The translations under genes were made by a program, and so were the position numbers. The notes below the pieces were generated by a model, which saw only the letters and a list, made by a program, of their open reading frames with translations, had not been told where the DNA came from and ran no database searches. Shown piece by piece: positions 7,775-14,580 of a stretch of 64,000 bases of DNA (the stretch's first letter is position 1; each line of letters starts with the position of its first letter). This DNA comes from Cupriavidus pauculus (lineage in GTDB: Bacteria; Pseudomonadota; Gammaproteobacteria; Burkholderiales; Burkholderiaceae): the NCBI RefSeq assembly GCF_022179805.1, contig NZ_BPUO01000002.1, positions 482,504 to 546,503 of the forward strand. Direction: 5' to 3'.

Positions 7775-8829
7775 CGCAGCACGTCCAGGTCGGCGGCCGA
7801 CGGCAGGTACGCGTCCGTCCAGAGCGCGTCGGGGTTGATTCGGCCCTTGGTGCCAAACGCGTCGGCCACTTGCGATGCCATCAGCGACAGGCGCGGCTTG
7901 CTGACGCGGCCGAATCCTTCGGCCTTGGCGTCCGGCGATTTCACCACGCTGTCCAGCGCGATCTTCAGGCGGCGCACTTCGAGCTTCTCGTCGATGATGC
8001 CGTCGCGCGCCTTCACGGCCTTGATGCCTTCTTCCGGATGCGCAATCACATCCTTCGCCGACTTCGAGAACGCGCGCAGGAACGCCTTCACCGCGTCGGG
8101 ATTGCTCTTCAGGAATTGCTCCGAGGCGATGATCGCGTTGCCGTACAGCTTCACGCCGAACTGCGGATACGGCAGCACGACGATGTCCTCGTCCTTCACG
8201 CCGCGCGCATTGAGGTTCAGGATCGACGTGAACGAGAAGCCGGTGATCGCATCCAGGTCACCGCGCGTGAGCATGGTCTCGCGCAGCGTCGGGTCCATGG
8301 CCTGCCAGTTGAACGCCGCTGCCTGCAGCCCGTTGGCCTTGGCGAAGATCGGGAACGCACGGCGGCCCGCGTCGAATACCGGGGCACCCAGCTTCTTGCC
8401 GGCCAGGTCCTTGGGCGACTTGATGCCCGACTTCTTCAGCGCCAGCACGGCGGCCGGCGTGTTGTTGTAGACCATCATCACGGCCACGGGCTTGTTCTTG
8501 GCGTCGGGGTTGTTGCCGTAGAACTCCATCACCGACGCCAGGTCGGCAAAGCCCATGTCATAGGTGCCCGATGCCACGCGGTTGACGACGTTGCCCGATC
8601 CGTTGCCGGCGTCGATCGACACGTCGAGCTTCTCGGCCTTGTAGTAGCCCTTCTGCTCGCCGAGCAGGAACAGCGCGGACGGACCCTCGAAGCGCCAGTC
8701 GAGCTGGAAGCGGATCTTCGTGGCAGTCTGCGCCTGCACGGTGCCTGCGCAGAGTGTCGACAGCACCATCGTGGTGCCCAATGCAGTGCACAGCTTCAGC
8801 AGATGACGGCGCAGGGGGGATTGCGGCAT
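7771..8829 (-). CDS. ABC importer substrate-binding protein, NMT1/THI5-like
   Basis: 352 residues, from the ATG at 8829 preceded by GGAGAAGG five bases away. The export signal at about 1-35 contains two arginines before a hydrophobic stretch (LRRHLLKL) and ends in VQAQ; this is only partly like a Tat signal, so Sec export is equally possible. The mature part begins with KIRFQLDWRFEGP, typical of the NMT1/THI5 fold that binds pyrimidine-, sulfonate- or aromatic-type ligands. It is the first gene of the operon with the ATPase and permease. No adjacent catabolic gene names the substrate. Promoter elements should lie in 8830-9000. Confidence 0.88.
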   Translation of the reverse strand: MPQSPLRRHLLKLCTALGTTMVLSTLCAGTVQAQTATKIRFQLDWRFEGPSALFLLGEQKGYYKAEKLDVSIDAGNGSGNVVNRVASGTYDMGFADLASVMEFYGNNPDAKNKPVAVMMVYNNTPAAVLALKKSGIKSPKDLAGKKLGAPVFDAGRRAFPIFAKANGLQAAAFNWQAMDPTLRETMLTRGDLDAITGFSFTSILNLNARGVKDEDIVVLPYPQFGVKLYGNAIIASEQFLKSNPDAVKAFLRAFSKSAKDVIAHPEEGIKAVKARDGIIDEKLEVRRLKIALDSVVKSPDAKAEGFGRVSKPRLSLMASQVADAFGTKGRINPDALWTDAYLPSAADLDVLR

Positions 8830-8962
8830 GAACCTTCTCCAGTAGTTGATCTCTCTGGAGAGGACTTTTCGCAAGGGACGTGCCAGCTTTTCATGGGGCT
8901 GTCATGCACCAGCGTCGCGCGTGCGCGCGGTGCATTGACGAACCATGATTGTGCGCGGCCTG

Positions 8963-9000
8963 CTGTCGGCTGACGTTGCCGACAGTGATTGTCGACAATC
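8963..9000 (-). terminator. Two adjacent inverted repeats behind the Atm1-type exporter gene
   Basis: Immediately past the exporter stop codon (minus strand) lies the 14-bp palindrome GATTGTCGACAATC (8987-9000). It is followed by an 8-bp stem, CTGTCGGC at 8963-8970 with GCCGACAG at 8978-8985, around a 7-base loop. There is no T-run. The stem may be a weak terminator. The palindrome lies about 160 bases upstream of the binding-protein gene and could equally be an operator for that operon. Confidence 0.4.
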
Positions 9001-9001
9001 G

Positions 9002-10894
9002 TCAGGCGTCTTGCGTGGCGTCGCCTACTTCGATATCACGCGCGTCGGCATCGGGGGTGCCCTGCGCGGCGTTGCGCGCCTGGATCTGCCACATCTCGGC
9101 GTAGCGGCCATTGGCGCGCATCAGGTCGGCATGGGTGCCGCGCTCGACGATGCGGCCATGGTCCATCACCAGGATCTGGTCGGCGTGTACCACCGTCGAA
9201 AGCCGGTGCGCGATCAGCAGCGTGGTGCGGTTCTGCGCCAGGCGCATCAGCTCGGCCTGGATGGCCTGCTCGGTGCGCGAGTCCAGCGCCGACGTGGCTT
9301 CGTCGAACACCAGGATCGGCGGATTCTTGAGCAGCGTGCGGGCGATGGCCACGCGCTGCTTCTCGCCGCCCGACAGCTTGAGCCCCCGCTCGCCCACCGG
9401 CGTGTCGTAGCCCTGCGGCAGCTCGCGGATGAAATGGTCGATCTGCGCGGCCCGCGCGGCGGCGATGACCTCGTCGTGCGTGGCCTCGGGCCTGCCGTAG
9501 GCAATGTTGTAGTAGATGCTGTCGTTGAACAGCACCGTATCCTGCGGCACGATGCCGATCGATGCGCGCAGCGTGGACTGGCGCACGGCGCGGATGTCCT
9601 GACCATCCACCTCGATGCCGCCTTGCGACACATCGTAGAAACGGAACAGCAGCCGCGCCAGCGTGGACTTGCCCGAGCCGCTATGGCCCACCACTGCCGT
9701 GGTGGTGCCGGCCGCGATCGTGAAATCCACATCGTTCAGGATCACGCGGTTCGATTCGTACCCGAAGCCGACATGCCGGAAGCGCACCTCGGCACCGTTC
9801 ACGCGCAGCGGCGGCGCGTCGGGGGCATCGGCCACTTCCTGGTTGGTACCCAGCAGCACGAACATGCGGTCCATGTCGGTGGTGGACTGCTTGATCTCGC
9901 GGTAGATCACGCCCAGGAAGTTGAGCGGGATATAGAGCTGGATCATCAGCGTGTTCACCAGCACCAGGTCGCCCAGCGTCAGCTTGCCCGCCGCCACGCC
10001 CACCGTGGCGCGCCACAGGATCAGGATCAGGCCCGTTGCGATGATGGCCTGCTGGCCGAAGTTCAGAAACGACAGCGAGTTCTGCGACTTGATGGCGGCG
10101 GTGCGATAGGTGCGCAGGTTCTCGTCGTAGCGGCGTGCTTCGTATTCCTCGTTACCGAAGTACTTCACGGTCTCGAAGTTCAGCAGCGAATCGATCGCCT
10201 TCTGGTTGGCCCGCGAATCCAGCTCGTTCATCTTGCGCCGGAAGTGCGTACGCCATTCGGTCACGACTATCGTGAACACGATATAGCCCACCAGCGCGCA
10301 CAGCGTGATGGCCGCGAACAAGATGTCGTAATGCAGGAAGAAGAAGCCGATGACCAGCGCCATCTCCACCAGCGTAGGGAGGATGCTGTACAGCGAGTAC
10401 GAGATCAGCGACTGGATGCCGCGCGTGCCGCGCTCGATGTCGCGGCTCATGCCACCGGTCTGCCGCTCCAGGTGAAACCGCAGCGACAGTGCATGCAAGT
10501 GGCGGAACACCTGCAGCGCGATCTCCCGCACGGCGCTTTGCGTCACCTTGGAAAAGAGGATCTCGCGCAACTCCGTGAACAGCGACCCCGATAGCCGCAG
10601 CAGGCCATAGGCGACGATCAGGCCCACCGGCACCACCAGCAGCGCCGTGGCGTCGCCGGCCTTGAGGTCCATGCTGTCGACGAGCTTCTTCATCAGCACC
10701 GGCACGCCCAGGTTGGCCACCTTGGCCGCCACCAGGCAGGTCAGCGCCAGCAGTACGCGCCACTTGTAGTGCCAGACATAAGGCAGCAGGTTGCGAACGG
10801 TCTGCCAGTCACTACGCGGCGCACCAGCGCCTTTGAACAGGGAGTTGGCCGGCTCGGTGGGGGCGGGCTCGGCGGTCGTGGAATAGCGGCGCAT
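9002..10894 (-). CDS. atmA: Atm1-type ABC exporter (membrane domain fused to ATPase), AtmA-like
   Basis: 630 residues. An N-terminal type IV exporter membrane domain (about 35-340, six helices) is fused to an ATPase domain with Walker A GHSGSGKST at about 403-411, signature LSGGEKQR at about 505 and an H-loop in IAHRLSTV. The helix pattern and 'SVRATGGMSRDIERGTRG'-like intracellular loop (residues near 140-155) match the Atm1/HMT1 group, which exports glutathione-linked compounds. As I recall, the Cupriavidus metallidurans homologue AtmA contributes to nickel and cobalt resistance. It stands alone and is divergent from the thioesterase gene (113 bases between). Assignment to Atm1 rather than to a lipid exporter is fairly secure; the cargo is not known from sequence. 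Confidence 0.88.
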   Translation of the reverse strand: MRRYSTTAEPAPTEPANSLFKGAGAPRSDWQTVRNLLPYVWHYKWRVLLALTCLVAAKVANLGVPVLMKKLVDSMDLKAGDATALLVVPVGLIVAYGLLRLSGSLFTELREILFSKVTQSAVREIALQVFRHLHALSLRFHLERQTGGMSRDIERGTRGIQSLISYSLYSILPTLVEMALVIGFFFLHYDILFAAITLCALVGYIVFTIVVTEWRTHFRRKMNELDSRANQKAIDSLLNFETVKYFGNEEYEARRYDENLRTYRTAAIKSQNSLSFLNFGQQAIIATGLILILWRATVGVAAGKLTLGDLVLVNTLMIQLYIPLNFLGVIYREIKQSTTDMDRMFVLLGTNQEVADAPDAPPLRVNGAEVRFRHVGFGYESNRVILNDVDFTIAAGTTTAVVGHSGSGKSTLARLLFRFYDVSQGGIEVDGQDIRAVRQSTLRASIGIVPQDTVLFNDSIYYNIAYGRPEATHDEVIAAARAAQIDHFIRELPQGYDTPVGERGLKLSGGEKQRVAIARTLLKNPPILVFDEATSALDSRTEQAIQAELMRLAQNRTTLLIAHRLSTVVHADQILVMDHGRIVERGTHADLMRANGRYAEMWQIQARNAAQGTPDADARDIEVGDATQDA

Positions 10895-11007
10895 ACGTTA
10901 GAATTCGTGCCAATGCCGCGATTGTCGCAGAGATCGCCATGTCCGGCAGGCCACTGCCTTATAGCCTCATGAACTCCCCGTATTTCCCGCTCTCATCGAT
11001 CGCCGAC

Positions 11008-11412
11008 ATGTCCACTTCCGCCCCCGCTTCCGAATTGCCCGCCGGCAAGAACCCCGCCCTGCGCGTGGTGCCGATGCCCGCCGACGCCAACGTGCACGGC
11101 GACGTGTTTGGCGGCTGGATCATGGCCCAGGTCGACATCGCGGGCTCGATCCCCGCGGTCGAGCGCGCCCAGGGCCGGGTGGCCACGGTGGCGGTGAATT
11201 CGTTCCTGTTCAAGCACCCGGTGTTTGTTGGCGATCTGGTCAGCTTCTACGCCGACATCGTCAAGACGGGCCGCACCTCGATCACGGTATCGGTCGAGGT
11301 CTACGCGCAGCGCATGCGCCACAGCCACGAAATCGTCAAGGTGACGGAAGCCACGCTGACTTATGTGGCCACGGATGAAAGCCGGCAACCGAGGGTGTTG
11401 CCGACGGCTTGA
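11008..11412 (+). CDS. yciA: Acyl-CoA thioesterase, YciA type (hotdog fold)
   Basis: 134 residues from the ATG at 11008, chosen because MSTSAPAS... aligns by eye with the start of E. coli YciA; in-frame starts at 10939 and 10969 would add non-family residues. The block VHGDVFGGWIMAQVD (29-43) holds the hotdog helix and the catalytic aspartate (D43), and GRVATVAV and FLFKHPVFVGD follow as in the family. It hydrolyses short- to medium-chain acyl-CoA to free acid and CoA. It converges on the minus-strand beta-oxidation genes, separated by a palindromic repeat that may end transcription from both sides. Confidence 0.9.
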   Translation: MSTSAPASELPAGKNPALRVVPMPADANVHGDVFGGWIMAQVDIAGSIPAVERAQGRVATVAVNSFLFKHPVFVGDLVSFYADIVKTGRTSITVSVEVYAQRMRHSHEIVKVTEATLTYVATDESRQPRVLPTA

Positions 11413-11421
11413 GTATTTGTT

Positions 11422-11448
11422 CCCCTCTCCCGCGATGCGGGAGAGGGG
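11422..11448. repeat. Interspersed palindrome, single copy (possible bidirectional terminator)
   Basis: CCCCTCTCCCGC (11422-11433) and GCGGGAGAGGGG (11437-11448) form a perfect 12-bp stem with a 3-base loop. Flanks read TTTGTT on the left and AGCAAA on the right, giving a short T tract in both directions. It lies between two convergent genes. The same core recurs seven more times in the window. Confidence 0.8.
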
Positions 11449-11474
11449 AGCAAACCGATAGGGGATTTAAAGCT

Positions 11475-12251
11475 TCAGTTGAACTTCGAGAAATCCGGCT
11501 TGCGCTTCTCGAAGAACGCCGTGAATGCTTCCTTGGCTTCCGGCGCCACCAGCATGCGGCGGAACACTTCGCCCTCCTCGGCCATCTTCTTTGCCACGGC
11601 CCCGGTGTCGTCACCCTTCATCAGCCGCTTGGTTTCACGCAGCGACGATGCGGGCAGCGCGGCCAGCTTGGCTGCCTGCTGGCGCACGTGGTCGGCCAGC
11701 TCCGCCACCGGCAGCACTTTGGTCACCAGACCCATCGCAAACGCCTCCTGCGCGCTGAATGCTTCGCCCAGCAACAGCTTCTCGGCGGCACGCTGGTAGC
11801 CCACCAGACGCGGCAGCAGCATGCTCGATGCGGCTTCCGGGCACAGGCCCAGTTGCGCGAAAGGCAGCGACAGCTTGGCCGTCTCCGACGCATAGACCAG
11901 GTCGCAATGCAGCAGCAGCGTGGTGCCGATGCCCACGGCCGCGCCGCTGACCGATGCCACAACGGGCTTGGTGGCATGGCTGATCGCGTGCAGGAACTGG
12001 AACACGGGCGGCTGCGCGCCGTCTGCGCCATGCGTCGGCGGACGCTTCATGAAATCCTCCAGGTCGTTGCCGGCCGTGAAGATTTCGGGCTTGCCTTCGA
12101 TCACGATCACGCGCACGGCGGTATCGGTCTCGGCGGCGGTCAACGCATCGGCCATGGTCTGGTACATGGCGGCGGTAATGGCGTTCTTCTTGTCGATGCG
12201 ATCGAAACCAATGGTCAGGACGCCCTGGTCGATGCGGGTGGCAATGCTCAT
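11475..12251 (-). CDS. Enoyl-CoA hydratase/isomerase-family protein, possibly a delta3-delta2-enoyl-CoA isomerase
   Basis: 258 residues, crotonase fold. The CoA-binding oxyanion segments are present (FTAGNDL at 58-64 and GAAVGIG at 103-109). Of the two glutamates used by true hydratases, the first is missing: the position before LLLHCD holds T111. The second is kept as E139 in LGLCPEAAS. Single-glutamate members are usually isomerases, so moving a cis-3 double bond to trans-2 is the better guess, useful for unsaturated fatty acids. The gene is 35 bases behind degV and looks like the last gene of the beta-oxidation run. Confidence 0.85.
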   Translation of the reverse strand: MSIATRIDQGVLTIGFDRIDKKNAITAAMYQTMADALTAAETDTAVRVIVIEGKPEIFTAGNDLEDFMKRPPTHGADGAQPPVFQFLHAISHATKPVVASVSGAAVGIGTTLLLHCDLVYASETAKLSLPFAQLGLCPEAASSMLLPRLVGYQRAAEKLLLGEAFSAQEAFAMGLVTKVLPVAELADHVRQQAAKLAALPASSLRETKRLMKGDDTGAVAKKMAEEGEVFRRMLVAPEAKEAFTAFFEKRKPDFSKFN

Positions 12252-12286
12252 GTCTTCCTCGTCTCGGTCGTAGTGCTAAGCGCCGC

Positions 12287-13243
12287 TCACACAAACGGTG
12301 GCGGCATGTCTGAAAGATAACTGAGCCCGAACGCGCCCGCACCCACATTGAGCGCGACGGTCAGGCTCATCGGCGCGAGCATCAGCTCCACGCCATGCCT
12401 GTCGGCGGTCTCGGCCAGCGACTTCCATGCCGGCCACGACTGCACCTCGTCAAGATCACCGGCGTAGGCAGCGGCCACGGCAGGCGTCAGCAGGCACTTG
12501 GCACGGATGCATGCTTCCACGTGGCCCAGCAGGCGGCGCACGCCGTCATCGGAGCCACGCGCCTTGGCAATCGCCTCGGTCTCGCCCTGATGCATGTGGA
12601 TCACGGGGCGGATGTTGAACGCGCTGCCCAGCATGTAGCGGCCCCACGTGATGCTGTTCTCGCCCTTCAGCTTGGCCCGCGTGTACATGTACAGCAGTTC
12701 CTCGGGAATCAGGAACATATGGGCGGCTTCGCGCAGGCGGTTCTCCACCGCGTCCACCACTTCGGAGGCCTTGGCACCATCGGCCAGCATGCGGGCGGCT
12801 TCGCGCACGATCAGCGCCTGTCCAGGGCCAATCGCGCCGGTGTCGATCACGGTCAGGTCGAACAGCCCGCTGCGCCCCGCGTCCTTGCGCAGCTTGAAGC
12901 TGCGGGCAACGGTGCCCACCACGGCGCCGGTGGCGTTCGAATAGAACTTGCTGCGGCTGCTGGCGATGGTCAGCAGGATGGCGCGGTCGCAACCGGCCAC
13001 CACATTCTTCAGCAGATGGTCTTCGAGTTCGCGTTCCAGCAGTGGGATCGATTCGGCGTAGTGATCCTGCTTGCCCACCAGGTATTGCTGGTAGAGGTCA
13101 GGCAGCCCAGCCTCGTCGCGCGTGTCGACCACGAACCGGTCGCCGGCGCGGATGCGGAATGGAATGGTGCGGACGCCCAGTGCGTCCATCATCGAGCGCG
13201 GCATGTCGCATGCCGCGTCGGCCAGAATGGCGGTCTCCTGCAT
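12287..13243 (-). CDS. DegV family protein (fatty-acid-binding fold)
   Basis: 318 residues, slightly longer than the common 280-290. The opening AILADAACDMP matches the DegV N-terminal pattern, and the C-terminal lobe ends with NVGAGAFGLSYL. DegV proteins bind a fatty acid in a cleft; in Gram-positive bacteria the FakB members deliver it to the kinase FakA. No FakA-like gene is seen here. It sits between the thiolase and the enoyl-CoA hydratase/isomerase homologue on the same strand, so a role as a fatty-acid carrier for beta-oxidation is an attractive inference. A hairpin separates it from the thiolase gene, so part of its expression may be independent. Confidence 0.85.
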   Translation of the reverse strand: MQETAILADAACDMPRSMMDALGVRTIPFRIRAGDRFVVDTRDEAGLPDLYQQYLVGKQDHYAESIPLLERELEDHLLKNVVAGCDRAILLTIASSRSKFYSNATGAVVGTVARSFKLRKDAGRSGLFDLTVIDTGAIGPGQALIVREAARMLADGAKASEVVDAVENRLREAAHMFLIPEELLYMYTRAKLKGENSITWGRYMLGSAFNIRPVIHMHQGETEAIAKARGSDDGVRRLLGHVEACIRAKCLLTPAVAAAYAGDLDEVQSWPAWKSLAETADRHGVELMLAPMSLTVALNVGAGAFGLSYLSDMPPPFV

Positions 13244-13323
13244 ATTTTTGTTCTCCTCCGTGTCAGTGCGTCAACGTGTTGGCATCTTCGTGTCCATACA
13301 TTTCTTCATCTGATCGAAGGGTG

Positions 13324-13350
13324 GGGACAGCCGCCCGTCACGGCTGTCCC
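13324..13350 (-). terminator. Hairpin after the thiolase gene
   Basis: GGGACAGCCG (13324-13333) and CGGCTGTCCC (13341-13350) pair perfectly over 10 bp with a 7-base loop, starting 10 bases past the thiolase stop. No T-run follows on the minus strand, so termination may be partial, leaving degV and the next gene at lower expression. Confidence 0.55.
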
Positions 13351-13360
13351 GCCGGCGCGT

Positions 13361-14557
13361 TTAGACGCGCTCGAAGATTCCAGCAGCGCCCATGCCCGTA
13401 CCCACGCACATGGTCACCATGCCGTACTTCAGGTTGTGGCGACGCAGCGCGTGCACCACGGTGGCCGAACGGATCGCGCCCGTCGCGCCCAGCGGATGGC
13501 CCAGCGCAATCGCGCCGCCCATGCGGTTCACACGGGCCGGATCGAGTTCCAGGTCACGCATCACCGCCAGCGACTGCGCGGCAAATGCCTCGTTCAGCTC
13601 GATCCACTCGATCTGATCCTGCGTCAGGCCACCGGCCTTCAGCGCGGCCGGAATCGCGGCCTTAGGGCCAATCCCCATGATCTCCGGCGGCACGCCGCGC
13701 ACCGCGAACGATACGAAGCGGGCCAGCGGCACCAGGTTGAACTGCTTGAGGATCTTTTCCGAGACCAGGATCAGCGCACCAGCGCCATCCGACGTCTGCG
13801 AGCTGTTGCCGGCCGTCACGCTGCCCTTGTTGGCGAACACCGGGCGCAGTTTGCCCAGACCTTCCACCGACGTATCGGGACGCGGACCTTCGTCCAGCGA
13901 GATGGTACGCGTCTTCACGGCAACCTGGCCAGTGGCCAGGTCCGGAAACTTCTCGACTACCTCAATCGGGGTAATCTCGGCAGCGAATTCGCCGGCCTGC
14001 TGCGCGGCGATGGCCTTCTGGTGCGACGCCAGCGAAAACGCGTCCTGGTCGTCGCGGCTCACCTGCCACTGCGTGGCCACCTTCTCGGCGGTCAGGCCCA
14101 TGCCGTAGGCAATGCCGACGTTCTCGTCGCGTTCGAAGATCGACGGCGACATCGACGGCGAGTTGCCCATCATCGGCACCATGCTCATCGATTCGACGCC
14201 GGCGGCGATCATCACATCGGATTCGCCCACGCGGATGCGGTCGGCGGCCATGGCCACGGCCGACAGGCCCGATGCGCAGAAGCGGTTCACCGTGATACCG
14301 CCCACGGTATTCGGCAGGCCGGCCAGCAGCGCGCCGATACGCGCCACGTTCAGGCCTTGCTGGGCTTCGGGAATCGCGCAGCCAACAATGGCGTCTTCGA
14401 TCAGCGCCGGGTCCAGGTTCGGCACCTGGGCCACGGCGGCCTTCAGGATCGTGGCCAGCAGGTCATCGGGACGGGTGTTCTTGAACGCGCCCTTCGGAGC
14501 CTTGCCAATCGGCGAACGGGTGGCCGCAACGATGTATGCGTCTTGCAGTTGTTTCAT
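13361..14557 (-). CDS. fadA: Acetyl-CoA C-acyltransferase (3-ketoacyl-CoA thiolase)
   Basis: 398 residues. It carries out the last beta-oxidation step, cleaving 3-ketoacyl-CoA with CoA to acetyl-CoA and a shortened acyl-CoA. The nucleophile is C94 in NRFCASGL; the thiolase GHPLGATGA block is at about 353-361 and the second cysteine is in MCVGTGMGAAG near 386. Length and motifs are typical. The gene starts 23 bases behind the FadN-type gene in the same operon. Biosynthetic acetyl-CoA acetyltransferase is the alternative within the superfamily, but the context favours degradation. Confidence 0.93.
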   Translation of the reverse strand: MKQLQDAYIVAATRSPIGKAPKGAFKNTRPDDLLATILKAAVAQVPNLDPALIEDAIVGCAIPEAQQGLNVARIGALLAGLPNTVGGITVNRFCASGLSAVAMAADRIRVGESDVMIAAGVESMSMVPMMGNSPSMSPSIFERDENVGIAYGMGLTAEKVATQWQVSRDDQDAFSLASHQKAIAAQQAGEFAAEITPIEVVEKFPDLATGQVAVKTRTISLDEGPRPDTSVEGLGKLRPVFANKGSVTAGNSSQTSDGAGALILVSEKILKQFNLVPLARFVSFAVRGVPPEIMGIGPKAAIPAALKAGGLTQDQIEWIELNEAFAAQSLAVMRDLELDPARVNRMGGAIALGHPLGATGAIRSATVVHALRRHNLKYGMVTMCVGTGMGAAGIFERV

Positions 14558-14580
14558 GATGTCGGTTCCTCGTTGGCGGA

